Assembly: GCA_033239125.1 (NCBI GenBank)
Contig: BSWB01000004.1
Span: 36,143,501-36,207,500, forward strand
Direction of reading: 5' to 3'
From: Fagopyrum homotropicum
Taxonomy: Eukaryota; Streptophyta; Magnoliopsida; Caryophyllales; Polygonaceae
DNA: 64,000 nucleotides
Of this stretch, positions 1-11,400 are shown piece after piece. The position numbers and the translations under genes are program-made. The notes below the pieces were generated by a model. That model made no database searches, was not told the origin of the DNA, and saw only the letters and a list, made by a program, of their open reading frames with translations. Numbering within the stretch: position 1 is the first letter of the stretch; each line of letters opens with the position of its first letter.

Positions 1-1
1 G

Positions 2-826
2 ACGAGTCTGCACTTCACGACTGCGTTTCACCCCCAGACTGATGGACAGTCAGAGAGGACTATCCAGACTTTGGAGGATATGTTGCGAGCTTGTGTGTTG
101 GATTGGGGACAGGGATGGTCTGACTACCTCCCACTTGTTGAGTTCTCATACAACAACAGCTGGCATGCATCTATTGGGATGGCTCCCTATGAGGCACTGT
201 ATGGACGTAGGTGCCGTACACCTTTATGCTGGGATGAGCCTAGCAGTGTCAGCGGGATAGCGCCAGAGCAGATTCATGATGATATGGCTCGGGTAGCACT
301 GATTAGAGAGAGGATGCTAGCTGCACAGAGTCGCCAGAAGTCATATGCAGACAAGAGGCGTCGGCCTCTAGAGTTCAGAGTAGGAGCTCATATCTGGTTG
401 AGAGTATCCCCGACGCGTGGCGTTAGACGTTTTGGCATAAAGGGAAAGTTGAGTCCCCGATATGTCGGTCCTTTTGAGATTCTGGACAGAGTTGGGAGAG
501 CAGCCTACAGATTAGCTTTGCCTCCGAGATTAGAGGGTGTTCACCCTGTGTTCCATGTGTCTCAGCTGAGAGAGTACATACCAGATCCGCGGCACATTGT
601 GAGTTACGATGATTTGGTCGTGGAGCCAGACCACACCTTTGCTGAACATCCTATTGTAGTCTTAGAGCGAGGTGTGAGACGCCTGCGTTCTAAGGACATT
701 CCTATGATGAGGATACAGTGGTTTAGACGTGGACCTGAGGAGGCTACATGGGAGACTGAGGATAGTATCCAGAGGAACTATCCAGAGTTCTATGTTGAGA
801 TAGATGCATCTAGGATCGACGAGTAG
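2..826 (+). CDS. Tekay/Del-type chromovirus pol, C-terminal part (copy A, integrase end)
   Basis: This is the 3' end of a Ty3/gypsy polyprotein whose start lies outside the window. The frame is open from base 2 to the TAG at 824-826. It begins in the last part of the integrase core: the third catalytic Glu is intact (GAG at 53-55, in GQSERT), followed by the conserved LVEFSYNNSWH and GMAPYEALYGRRC blocks. It ends with a chromodomain-like tail (RIQWFRRGPEEATWE, about 706-757), typical of Tekay/Del chromoviruses. The stretch 1-1370 reappears almost unchanged at 5587-6956 in copy B, but copy A lacks the stops found there, so it is the less damaged copy. It is a transposon gene, not a host gene. 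Confidence 0.9.
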   Translation, partial: TSLHFTTAFHPQTDGQSERTIQTLEDMLRACVLDWGQGWSDYLPLVEFSYNNSWHASIGMAPYEALYGRRCRTPLCWDEPSSVSGIAPEQIHDDMARVALIRERMLAAQSRQKSYADKRRRPLEFRVGAHIWLRVSPTRGVRRFGIKGKLSPRYVGPFEILDRVGRAAYRLALPPRLEGVHPVFHVSQLREYIPDPRHIVSYDDLVVEPDHTFAEHPIVVLERGVRRLRSKDIPMMRIQWFRRGPEEATWETEDSIQRNYPEFYVEIDASRIDE

Positions 827-1370
827 ATCTTAGTGCTATCTTGGTGAGTATGTGATTATGTGCTTATGTGTTTACATGCCTTGATGTGCTTATTTCATGC
901 TAGCTATGTTATGCTTTATGATCTTGTTAGATCTTGTTGTGCTAGTATGATATATGTTTATAGCTGGAGATGGTTCTTTCCTCCATGCTATTTGAGTGTG
1001 ATTAGGATTCAGCTGGAGATGGTTCTTTCCTCCATGCTACTTTGATGGACATAGTTCAGTGAAGATGTGATTCCTCCATACGATGTATATATTTATGGTT
1101 GGCTAGAGATGTGCTTCCTCTATGCCCTATGATGTGGTATAGCGAGATATGTGATTCCTCTCTGCCTTGGGTAGCGTTATGGCCCTGCTTTCTGGAGTGG
1201 ATGATTCCTCCATGTTGATATTTGAGGTTATAGACTTGTTATAGGTGGTGACCTTTTTGAACGGAGATGTGATACCTCCGATAGAGTGAGTGTTATACCT
1301 CGGCATATGGGTCCGAGAGGATTTGGGTTGTTCAAGTTTCGGGACGAAACTTGTTTTTAGGGGGAGATGA
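827..1370 (+). other. Copy A 3' untranslated region with polypurine tract
   Basis: Non-coding stretch between the pol stop and the LTR. It holds repeats of a GGAGATGKTTCTTTCCTCCATG-like word split over 965-1040. The polypurine tract (purine run at about 1359-1370) lies directly before the LTR start and would prime plus-strand synthesis. The same arrangement recurs at 6413-6956. Confidence 0.75.
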
Positions 1371-2046
1371 TGTAACAACGGTTGTTATTTGGAGTATTTG
1401 AGAGCTCCAATAAATAAAGTTGCAGTTGAGAGAAATGATCGGGACATCGGATATGTCCTAGATGTGAAATAATATAAAAAGACGAAACGGATAAAAGAAT
1501 CGCTATTCCGATTCTTAGCGGTTAAGAAATGCGGCTTAGGAATGCCCATTTTACGAGATAGTTGTGGACTAGATATCCCGATAATATTCCGGATTTTATA
1601 TTCCAATTTCATAAAGTTTGAAGACCGAAAAATATAACCGCGTTTTAATTAAATGTTTAGGATTATATATATATATATATTAAAGATTCAGAGAGTTGAA
1701 TGGCGGCTAGATGTACTGAAATTCTCAATTTCAATTTCAATTCATCCTAAGTAAAGAATGTACTACACTTGCAAGCTACGTGTACAAAGTATTCTCTTAG
1801 CTTAACACGTGTACATCTTTATTCAATTATAAGACACTTTCAATTCACCATCCTTCATTTGTAACTCTAAAAGTTACGGAGCCATAGCCGAGAGAAAAGT
1901 TCGTTCAACCTAACATACATACACTCAGTAATATATTCCTCATCTTCGATCCATTTTCAAATCCGATTGTACCATCGAATCCCTTATCTTGTTCTCTTCA
2001 ACGTGATATCAATTTATTTCTCGTTTGTTAACTTTTTGGTAAAGCT
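1371..2046 (+). repeat. Truncated Tekay-type LTR shared by copies A and B
   Basis: Begins TGTAACAACG right after the polypurine tract and matches 6957-7690 with only a handful of substitutions. It stops matching at 2046, so about 1.3 kb of the LTR 3' part (present at 7691-9012) is missing, together with the primer-binding site. It serves as the 3' LTR of copy A and the broken 5' LTR of copy B. Confidence 0.85.
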
Positions 2047-2305
2047 ACCTGCAATGAGTTCTGATAGGTAAAATAAACAGAACCCGACGGGGGTCTGACT
2101 TTTTCAAAAGGTTTTGGTTTTAAATATGGTTTTGGGTTAGATGTACGAGAAGTCGCCACTCCTACTATGGATCTCTGCAGTGTAGATATGTATATATGTA
2201 TTCTGGATTATGTTTATGTATGTGTTAAGTATATATATATATATATATATATATATACTTATGGCCTACATAGAGCCTTATAAGTTAGGTGTGCATACCC
2301 CGTTG
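2047..2305 (+). other. Leader region of copy B with AT microsatellite
   Basis: Sequence between the LTR breakpoint and gag. No tRNA-Met primer-binding site (TGGTATCAGAGC) is present, which fits a deletion from inside the LTR through the primer site. A perfect AT run lies at 2231-2257. Confidence 0.6.
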
Positions 2306-3568
2306 ATGGCTCGGACTAGAGCTACTGCCACTGTAGGCAGAGGTAGAGGTAGGCCACCCCGTCCTCCAGGTGTGGTAGGTGAGGGGCCAGTTCCCGCTGC
2401 TGATCCACTAGTGGTGGAGGAGATACATGAGGAGGTTGCAGAGAGCGTCGTCCCAGAGACGATGAGTGGTGGATCTATGAGACATCATTCACATCGAGCT
2501 CAGTCTGATGATGCTGATCGTGTCTCCATGGGAGGACCGGAGTTTAGAGAGTACCTCCGACGTTTTGAGGAGGACATCAGGGCCGGCAGACGAGCCCCAG
2601 ACTTACCAGTACATGAGGGATCTTCTGAGAGATCTCAGGGAGCGACACAGGTGCCAGTTGCACCTGTACGTGTTGTTGAGCCAGTTCGAGCTGTGGAGGA
2701 GACTCGAGGGCCTCGACCAGATGCCTGGTTGAAGGCATTTCACCAGCAGGGAGTACCACCTTTCTCAGGAGAGATTGGGTTACAGACTAAGGTATGGATA
2801 GGACATGTAGACTCAGCTTTAGAGTCTATTAGATGTCCTGAGGACAGATGGGTAGAGCTAGTTCAGTCTCTATTCCGTGACCTTGCACATCAGTGGTGGA
2901 GGACTGTACGAGCCAGAGCCACCAGCTATGATCGCATGAGGAGTATGATCCGAGAGCAGTTTTGCCCTGCCTCACTAAGGAGGGAGAAGCTGCAGGATTT
3001 TGTGGAGGCCGGTTTTGAGGATGTACCTATTGCAGATGCCATCCGTCGCTTCCAGACTGAGTTAGCTTTGCTGGGTCCAGCTGCACCATCTGAGGACCAG
3101 CATGTGTACTTGTTCTCCCGTCGTCTGAGGGAGAGCACACGTTCATATATGGCGGGATTCCATTGCGAGTCCCTTGTTGACTACCAGGGTCGGGCTTCTA
3201 CTTATAAGAGGGACCGAGCTAGTCAGAGGAGGGCTTCTCAGACTGGACAGTCTGAGAAGAGGCAACGCACTGGGCAGACCAGTGGAGTTGGAGGAGCTTC
3301 TAGTTCTATACAAGACCAGAGACGTCAAAGTTACCCCACGTCTGCACTGACTGTAGACAAGGGACGACAGTGTTACAACTGTGGAGACCCTGGCCATCTG
3401 AAGCCAACTTGTCCCAGACGAGTTGTGACTTGTTTTACCTGTGGCCGACAGGGACATCGAGCTGCCTTTTGTAGGCAGGGAGGAGTAGCATCCCAACAGG
3501 GTTCTTCCCCTGCCAGTTTAGCAGGAGGTGGTCAGAGGACACCCGAGCAGCAGATACAGGGACAGTAG
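2306..3568 (+). CDS. Chromovirus Gag (capsid and nucleocapsid)
   Basis: Start chosen at the ATG at 2306 (MARTRATATVGRGRGRP), the usual basic N-terminus of this lineage; an upstream in-frame extension to 2210 crosses the AT repeat and is unlikely. The central part contains the retrotransposon gag domain (VWIGHVDSALESIRCPEDRW to SLVDYQGRA, about 2790-3190). Two CCHC zinc knuckles follow (CYNCGDPGHLKPTC near 3370-3411 and CFTCGRQGHRAAFC near 3430-3471), which bind element RNA. The frame ends at TAG 3566-3568, one base from CAG; downstream pol is in the same frame, so the stop probably splits an originally continuous gag-pol. Confidence 0.9.
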   Translation: MARTRATATVGRGRGRPPRPPGVVGEGPVPAADPLVVEEIHEEVAESVVPETMSGGSMRHHSHRAQSDDADRVSMGGPEFREYLRRFEEDIRAGRRAPDLPVHEGSSERSQGATQVPVAPVRVVEPVRAVEETRGPRPDAWLKAFHQQGVPPFSGEIGLQTKVWIGHVDSALESIRCPEDRWVELVQSLFRDLAHQWWRTVRARATSYDRMRSMIREQFCPASLRREKLQDFVEAGFEDVPIADAIRRFQTELALLGPAAPSEDQHVYLFSRRLRESTRSYMAGFHCESLVDYQGRASTYKRDRASQRRASQTGQSEKRQRTGQTSGVGGASSSIQDQRRQSYPTSALTVDKGRQCYNCGDPGHLKPTCPRRVVTCFTCGRQGHRAAFCRQGGVASQQGSSPASLAGGGQRTPEQQIQGQ

Positions 3569-6412
3569 AGGGTCCCAGAGCGTCCATCTACTCAGGGTTC
3601 TGCTCCAGGACCGAGTAGAGGTAGAGGTAGAGACGTTGGCACCAGTGATGCCAGAGGAGCCCGAGGGCGAGCTTTTGAGTTGAGGAGTGCAGAGGATCCA
3701 CCTGCACCGGCTGCTACAAGTACCATTTTACTTCATGCTTTACGTGTTAGAGTTTTGTTTGATATTGGTGCTACGCATTCCTTTATTTCTGATACTTGTG
3801 TTGAGCGTCTGAGTTTAGCTACCATAGAGCGGATACCCTTTACTATAGGGTTACCTGATGGTAGTCGGGTCAGAGGTACCCGTGAGATATGTAGTTGTCC
3901 CCTTCGATTAGGGACTCGTGTTTTACTTGTTGACTTCTTAGTCATACCATTGATGCATGAAGAAGTCATATTAGGTATGGACTGGATGCGTAGACACCAT
4001 GCAGTTTTGGATGTTGGTAGGTGGACTGTTACAGTCTCTACCGAGGTTGGACAGATTGAGGTCTTCCGGGGTTGGGACCTTGGGAAGACACGTTCGGTTA
4101 TTAGTGCCGTCCGAGCAGCTAGGTTGATTGCACAGGGTTGTGATGCCTTCTGGTGTTACGCCATGAAGGATGGAGAGAGTCCAGCTCTGGAGGATATTTC
4201 AATAGTCTGCGAGTTTACAGATGTGTTTGTTGAGCCGTCGAGTTTGCCGCCTCAGCGGAGTGTGGACTTCAGCATAGAGTTAGAGCCTGGCACGCGACCC
4301 ATCTCGAAGGCCCCATACCGTATGGCACCTGTCGAGATGTTGGGGCTGAAGAAGCAACTCGAGGAGTTGGCTGAGAAGGGTTTCATACGCCCTAGTGTTT
4401 CACCATGGAGTGCACCTGTCCTCTTCGTGCGGAAGAAGGACGGATCTCTGAGGTTATGCATAGATTACAGAGAGTTGAACAAGGTGGTCTACAGTGATGC
4501 ATCCAAGCTAGGCTTGGGATGTGTGTTGATGCGGAGAGGTAGAGTGATTGCATATGCGTCTCGACAGTTAAAGACGTATGAGGAGAACTACCCGACTCAT
4601 GATTTGGAGTTAGCAGCGGTAGTGCATGCTTTGAAGATCTGGAGACATTACTTGTATGGTGCTACATGTCAGATCTTCACAAACCATAAGAGTCTGAAGT
4701 ATATTTTCACGCAACGGGAGTTGAACAACCGCCAGCGTCGATGGCTTGAGTTGATCAAGGACTTTGACCTTCATATTTTGTATCATCCTGGAAAGGCAAA
4801 CGTGGTTGCTGACGCCTTGAGCAAGAAGACGCCTCGAGAGAAGGCGATTGCGAGATTGACTGTACAGCCTCAGCTTCAGAAGGATCTAGCTTGGCTAGAG
4901 ATGGACATCCAATTTCCTGATAAGGATGCCCAGTTGTATGCCTTAGAGGTTTTACCTGGTCTGTTGGATGAGATACAACAGAAGCAGGGGACCTGCCCGA
5001 CCTTGATGAGGATTAGAGAGAGGATGTCTCGTGGAGAGGCACCACAGTTTTCCATTGGAGCTGATGGAGTGATGAGGCGACATGATCACATTTGTGTTCC
5101 TGCTGATGTAGAGTTGAGACAGAGGATCTTACAGGAGGCTCACAGTACACCTTACTTTGTACATTCAGGTACGAGTAAGATATACCATGATGTGAGACGT
5201 TCATATTGGTGGGGAGGGCTGAAGCCCGATGTAGCCAGATTTGTAGCTCAGTGTGCGACCTGTCAGCAGGTCAAGATAGAGCATTGTAGACCTGGAGGTG
5301 AGCTCCATCCACTACCAGTACCGCAGTGGAAGTGGGAGGATGTCTCCGTGGACTTTGTGACGGGACTGAGACCTAGTAGGAGTTTTGATGCCATTTGGGT
5401 TGTTGTTGATAGACTGACAAAGACGGCACGTTTCATTCCTATTAGAGAGACGTGGCCTATGAGTAGATTAGCTGAGGAGTACACTAGACAAATAGTGAGA
5501 CTCCATGGTGTACCGAGGACGATCGTCTCTAATCGAGATGGGCGATTCACCTCGAGGTTCTGGTAGCAGATTCAGACTGCTTTGGGGACGAGTCTGCACT
5601 TCATGACTGCGTTTCACCCCCAGACTGATGGACAGTCAAAGAGGACTATCCAGACTTTGGAGGATATGTTGCGAGCTTGTGTGTTGGATTGGGGATAGGG
5701 ATGGTCTGACTACCTCCCACTTGTTGAGTTCTCATACAACAACAGCTGTCATGCATCTATTGGGATGGCTCCCTATGAGGCACTGTATGGACGTAGGTGC
5801 CATACACCTTTATGCTGGGATGAGCCTAGCAGTGTCAGCGGGATAGCGCCAGAGCAGATTCATGATGATATGGCTCGGGTAGCACTGATTAGAGAGAGGA
5901 TGCTGGCTGCACAGAGTCGCCAGAAGTCATATGCAGACAAGAGGCGTCGGCCTCTAGAGTTCAGAGTAGGAGCTCATGTCTGGTTGAGAGTATCCCCGAC
6001 GCGTGGCGTTAGACGTTTTGGCATAAAGGGAAAGTTGAGTCCCCGATATGTCGGTCCTTTTGAGATTCTGGACAGAGTTGGGAGAGCAGCCTACAGATTA
6101 GCTTTGCCTCCGAGATTAGAGGGTGTTCACCCTGTGTTCCATGTGTCTCAGCTGAGAGAGTACATACCAGATCCGCGGCACATTGTGAGTTACGATGATT
6201 TGGTCGTGGAGCCAGACCACACCTTTGCTGAACATCCTATTGTAGTGTTAGAGCGAGGTGTGAGACGCCTGCGTTCTAAGGACATTCCTATGATGAGGAT
6301 ACAGTGGTTTAGACGTGGACCTGAGGAGGCTACATGAGAGACTGAGGATAGTATCCAGAGGAACTATCCAGAGTTCTATGCTGAGATAGATGCATCTAGG
6401 ATCGACGAGTAG
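3569..6412 (+). pseudogene. Chromovirus Pol (protease, reverse transcriptase, RNase H, integrase), inactivated
   Basis: Same frame as gag. The protease motif is DIGA at 3761 instead of the expected DSGA/DTGA. RT starts normally up to [10 protein letters not shown] (about 4450-4485), then jumps straight into RNase H (VYSDASK); the whole RT palm with its catalytic Asp pair is lost by an in-frame deletion. RNase H has Asn in place of a catalytic Asp (AAC at 4682-4684). The integrase zinc-binding HHCC region is present, but two of the three catalytic acidic residues are changed (Asn at 5531-5533, Lys at 5639-5641; the latter is Glu in copy A). Stops lie at 5564-5566, 5696-5698 (CAG in copy A) and 6335-6337 (TGG in copy A). 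The final TAG is at 6410-6412. The gene cannot make active enzymes. Confidence 0.92.
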
Positions 6413-6956
6413 ATCTTAGTGCTATCTTGGTGAGTATGTGATTATGTGCTTATGTGTTTACATGCCTTGATGTGCTTATTTCATGCTAGCTATGTTATGC
6501 TTTATGATCTTGTTAGATCTTGTTGTGCTAGTATGATATATGTTTATAGCTGGAGATGGTTCTTTCCTCCATGCTATTTGAGTGTGATTAGGATTCAGCT
6601 GGAGATGGTTCTTTCCTCCATGCTACTTTGATGGACATAGTTCAGTGGAGATGTGATTCCTCCATACGATGTATATATTTATGGTTGGCTAGAGATGTGC
6701 TTCCTCTATGCCCTATGATGTGGTATAGCGAGATATGTGATTCCTCTCTGCCTTGGGTAGCGTTATGGCCCTGCTTTCTGGAGTGGATGATTCCTCCATG
6801 TTGATGTTTGAGGTTATAGACTTGTTATAGGTGGTGACCTTTTTGAACGGAGATGTGATACCTCCGATACAGTGAGTGTTATACCTCGGCATATGGGTCC
6901 GAGAGGATTTGGGTTGTTCAAGTTTCGGGACGAAACTTGTTTTTAGGGGGAGATGA
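6413..6956 (+). other. Copy B 3' untranslated region and polypurine tract
   Basis: Near-identical to 827-1370. The purine run at about 6945-6956 precedes the LTR start at 6957. Confidence 0.75.
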
Positions 6957-7247
6957 TGTAACAACCGTTGTTATTTGGAGTATTTGAAAGCTCCAATAAA
7001 TAAAGTTGCAGTTGAGAGAAATGATCGGGACATCGGATATGTCCTAGATGTGAAATAATATAAAAAGACAAAACGGATAAAAGAATCGCTATTCCGATTC
7101 TTAGCGGTTAAGAAATGCGGCTTAGGAGTGCCCATTTTACGAGATAGTTGTGGACTAGATATCCCGATAATATTCCAGATTTTATATTCCAATTTCATAA
7201 AGTTTGAAGACCGAAAAATATAACCGCGTTTTAATTAAATGTTTAGG

Positions 7248-7328
<81 letters not shown>

Positions 7329-9012
7329 GATTCAGAGAGTTGAATGGCGGCTAGATGTACTGAAATTCTCAATTTCAATTTCAATTCATCCTAAGTAAAG
7401 AATGTACTACACTTGCAAGCTACGTGTACAAAGTATTCTCTTAGCTTAACACGTGTACATCTTTATTCAATTATAAGACACTTTCAATTCACCATCCTTC
7501 ATTTGTAACTCTAAAAGTTACGGAGCCATAGCCGAGAGAAAAGTTCGTTCAACCTAACATACATACACTCAGTAATATATTCCTCATCTTCGATCCATTT
7601 TCAAATCCGATTGTACCATCGAATCCCTTATCTTGTTCTCTTCAACGTGATATCAATTTATTTCCCGTTTGTTAACTTTTTGGTAAAGCTTCCGTTTACC
7701 GCTATCGGAACGCCGACGGACTACCCCAAGTCATCAAACGTAATGTTTTATACCGCGCTCTTACTCCCCGTATCGCTAGGAGTCTGGATCTTCTTCCGGT
7801 TCGTATATCGGGTTAGTAACGAATAAGTTATGAATTTATTCGTTTTCCGTATTGCGGGTTAATATAAATTGACCTTGAATTCGTTAAAATGGATAATTGG
7901 AATTTCCATTATGCTCGTTATATTATTCTGGTAATTATGGGATTTTAGTGGGTGATGATATCATGAGTTGGATTTATGCCCTGATGTGGCTTTTAGGTTT
8001 AGCATGTTATTTGAGGTTATAGGATGTATATGATCCCTATGGATCCCTTTGGGTCTAGGTGTGACCCTTTGTTTGGTAAGAGATGTGACATCTCTTTATG
8101 CCTTGTCTATAGGCTGTGTTGTTCCTCCAGTGTTGAGGTGCTCCAGTTGTGGTTGAGCTTTATACGAGGTTGAGGTAAGTCCGTAGGACTTACTTAGCTG
8201 CCATCCTTATATTGGGTGCTTGCATGAGTGGTGTGTGTCTTATATGTTTGCTATGATAGCATGTGATGTCGTATTTACCGACCTATGTTTTATTGGTTGC
8301 CCCACTGGGTGGCTGTGATAACCTTTCCCTTTCATCCCGCCATGGAGTCTGGGAGGTTCTCTGATGTCAGGCCAGACCGGTTTACAGGAAGGGCGCAATC
8401 CACTCCCATAGGGTACACGGATTGTGTGACCGATACTAGTACGGCTGGCTAGCAGGCTCAGAGGCGAGGATGTATCGGTCCTCGTGTCACCTAGTTTCAT
8501 ATATTATATATATATATATACGATTTGAATGAATGACCATTATATTGAGACGAATAAATGGGTAAATGAGTGAAAGCATGCTGATATGTTTATCTTTCCC
8601 TATGTGTGATTGTGCTTATGCATTACTCTATATATGTGTATGGATAGCTAATGGTTATTACCATGTTGTAGATGCCCTACAGGATAGGCATGCTGCTGGG
8701 TGATCTAGCAGAATGGCAGGCCGAGGACGTCTCGTACATAAGTTGTTGTGGGCTTTTGGGTTTGTTTATCTTTTCCCTCCTGTGTGAGGTTAGTCTTTTG
8801 TTACCTCCTGCGTGAGGTGTGATGTTTGTACTCGGCTATATTGTCCTACCTTTTGGGATGTACAGTTTTATACAATTTTATGTATTTATTTTCATATATG
8901 TCAGTGTCATGTTGTAAGGTCCAGTGAACTTGTTGACAGGCTAGGGTCAGGATCCATTGTGAGATCCTAACCCAATGTGGCACTCCGAGTTCCGCGGATT
9001 CGGGGTGTTACA
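6957..9012 (+). repeat. Full-length Tekay-type LTR (3' LTR of copy B)
   Basis: Runs from TGTAACAACC to GGTGTTACA, so the ends form a short inverted repeat. At 2056 bp it is a long LTR, as usual for Tekay/Del. Related LTR sequence occurs at about 14.7-15.55 kb (plus) and at 61964-64000 (minus), recognisable by shared blocks such as AAGTCCNNNGGACTTAC near 8180 and the terminal GAT/GGACC..ATTGTGAG block near 8955. The short open frames inside it are chance. Confidence 0.88.
7250..7324 (+). repeat. Expanded (AT)n microsatellite in the LTR
   Basis: About 75 bp of pure AT alternation. The equivalent tract in the left LTR (about 1664-1680) is about 17 bp, so the two copies differ by 58 bp at this site. 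Confidence 0.95.
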
Positions 9013-10239
9013 ATAAAACCTAAATCAGGATAGATTGAATCAGGACAAACGTCTCGCTCAGTTCATATCGATCTCGGTCGAGATGTTCTATGAACTGACC
9101 GAGGTGAGGTTCAGTTTGGTTTTGGCTCGAGCTTTAATGGTCCACTAAGGTAAAGTTTCACTCTTTCATCGTCTTTCCCACACCCTTCAACCAATCACTC
9201 TAGAATCACAATTGAATTTATCCAACAATCATCATGATAATGACAAGTAAATATGTATGAAAAGAAGCAATAACCAAACAAGAAAACCTTAGCAAAAAGG
9301 TCTCAATAATCAACTCAAACAAACAATCATTCCAAATAATCAAATAAACCGTGTTCCTCAATGAATCAATCAAAAGACAACAATCAAGGTTCCCTAAGAA
9401 AACCTTACAACTTCCTTCAAAAGCCTTCAACTTTCACTTCAAAGCTATCTTCCTTCCAACTTCCTCCTTCCTTGGAATATCTTCAATCCCAAAAATAATC
9501 AGCTAACCAAGCCTACTTCCATCCAGAAAATATCTTCAATCTTATAGAAAAATCACATGCCAAAAATAAAAGATCTCATGGGCTATGGGCCGGCCGTCTC
9601 GATCCAGGCCGAGTAAGTCATCTCGGTCGAGGTGATTAAAAAGTCAACCGAGATGAACTTCAGTTACTTGCAAATCTCTCAAAACTGGTCCAATATCGAA
9701 TTTCTATCCAACTTCTATGGTTCCTATGCCTTCCTTGTAGCTCCTCAATGCTCCAAAATGCATCTCCAATGACTCCTTAGATCCCTTGGCTCCATATCGA
9801 TCCAAAACGTGCCATTTTTCCTACAATTACAACAAAACTAGGTGTAGACCTCGATTCTTGCAAAGGTAAACAAAATAACATAATCATCAAGAATATACAG
9901 CCATGCATGCATATTTATGGTGATAAAACGTCCAAACCATTCCCAAAATATATACTATAATGCATGCTATCAAATCTCAGCCCTAAAATTTCTACCCCAT
10001 CTAGCCGAGATTTCGACCGAGATTTGTACAGGACGAGGAGTTTCTACCAAGGACGGAATCACAAGTCATCCAGACCCGGAAACCCTCAATTAAGGTTGAT
10101 GAACCTGTAAAGAAAGTAAGAAATACGTTGGACAAGATGCGTACCCAGTTGATCGCGTTAGAATCACAAGTTCTCCAGCCCCGGAAAGAAAACCACCGGT
10201 CGAGGATGTTAAAACCGTAAAGGTTAGTGATTCTCTACT
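9013..10239. other. Non-coding, degenerate repeat DNA
   Basis: No gene seen. It contains repeated near-palindromic words related to ATCTCGGTCGAGAT (9071-9084, 9620-9633 and about 10003-10025), which also occur at 10995-11012 and around 46.2 kb. Probably the non-coding part of an old LTR retrotransposon. Confidence 0.5.
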
Positions 10240-11400
10240 TTCGGATCCTACACATGAATATTTGAGTTTATTGAAATTGGAATCTATTATCGTGTTACAT
10301 GCTATGATTATTATGGAAACCCATGAGCATGAATCTGATTTAATAACTAAAGTTGATGATGATGAGCATGACATAGATGCGAGTGAATTGTATGCACAAG
10401 AATTTGATCTAGATGATGCTATTGAGTGTGAAGTTCCTAATCATAGTATAATGATCACTCTCTTGATTGCAATCTTCATATACCTAAGTTGAAGTGTGAT
10501 GCCCCTTTTGACTATATTGTGCATGAACCTAACTTATTGCATTCATCTTTGGTTTGTTCCTTAGGATAATTTCCTAGTGATCTATCTTCTTATTTGCCTT
10601 TAGTTCAATGCACAAAGCCTCTTGAAACCCCTAGAGAGAAGTATAAAGAGCCTTGTCAAGTTATGACATTGTTAGATCCCAATAGGAAGTATGTTACGCA
10701 TGAGATTGTTAATGAAAGTTTGAGATTACATAGAGTGTTGTATACTTTGTACTACCATGACTTTGTTGATAAATTTCTTGCTAGCCTTACTCTTGCACCG
10801 TTATCCAAGAGGAAGCGAGTGAGCTTTATTGTAGGATTACAAGATGAGGATGTCCAAAAGAAGAATACACACGAAGTCCATGAGCTAGGATGCCAGAGGA
10901 ATATGGTGAAGGGAATACTACCATGATCCGGACAGAACCGCAACGTAAGAAAGCAAGGTTTCACTCTAAACAAGAAGTCTCGGCCATAATTCCGAAATCT
11001 CGGCCGAGATTGTTCACTCAATTACAATCTGCGGGACTTCACCCCATCCCTTCAAGGTTTCTTTCTTACCTTAAGGAAGAGTTATCTAAGGAGCCTCCAC
11101 CCACTAACGTCGTTGTTAGAAGTTTGGATCAAGAATTACTCATGTGGAAGAAAGCACCAAGGAAAGATCTTAGTGTGAGTTTATTTGAGAAGTTAGCTAA
11201 AGATAAGAAGGGGAGAAACTACACTTTTGAAATTGTATTGTTATCTCCTATTAGTTGTGCTTACTCTATGATATGTGATCCGTAACTGGTTTTAAACTAT
11301 AATGACTTTGCAATTAAGTTGTTCTCCATAACTTTATTTAATCTTATACCGTTACCTTTAGGGGAGCGAGTAAAAATGATTGTAGGAAATCTTGTTGAAA
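10240..11400 (+). pseudogene. Heavily decayed Ty3/gypsy polyprotein remnant
   Basis: Several short open stretches (10262-10492, 10594-10926, 10890-11285) in different frames carry plausible protein-like sequence without a recognisable full domain. The block at about 11341-11390 resembles the integrase C-terminal segment PLPLEERVDFVAGK of the element at 60.9 kb (IPLPLGERVKMIVGN), and 10780-10840 shows a weaker version of it. I read this as remnants of a CRM/Reina-like pol; the other parts are unidentified. Confidence 0.4.

Larger units (their letters stand above)
1371..9012 (+). mobile_element. Tekay/Del-type chromovirus, copy B (defective)
   Basis: LTR retrotransposon made of a truncated left LTR (1371-2046), gag (2306-3568), a broken pol (3569-6412), a polypurine tract and a full right LTR (6957-9012). 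LTR ends are TGTAACA and TGTTACA. Copy A lies upstream and shares the left LTR, giving an internal-LTR-internal-LTR arrangement, the usual result of recombination between LTRs. The left target duplication cannot be seen because the array extends beyond the window. Confidence 0.88.

Noticed and set aside
7204..7398. Open frame encoding alternating Tyr-Ile
   Set aside because: It is a translation of the AT microsatellite inside the LTR.
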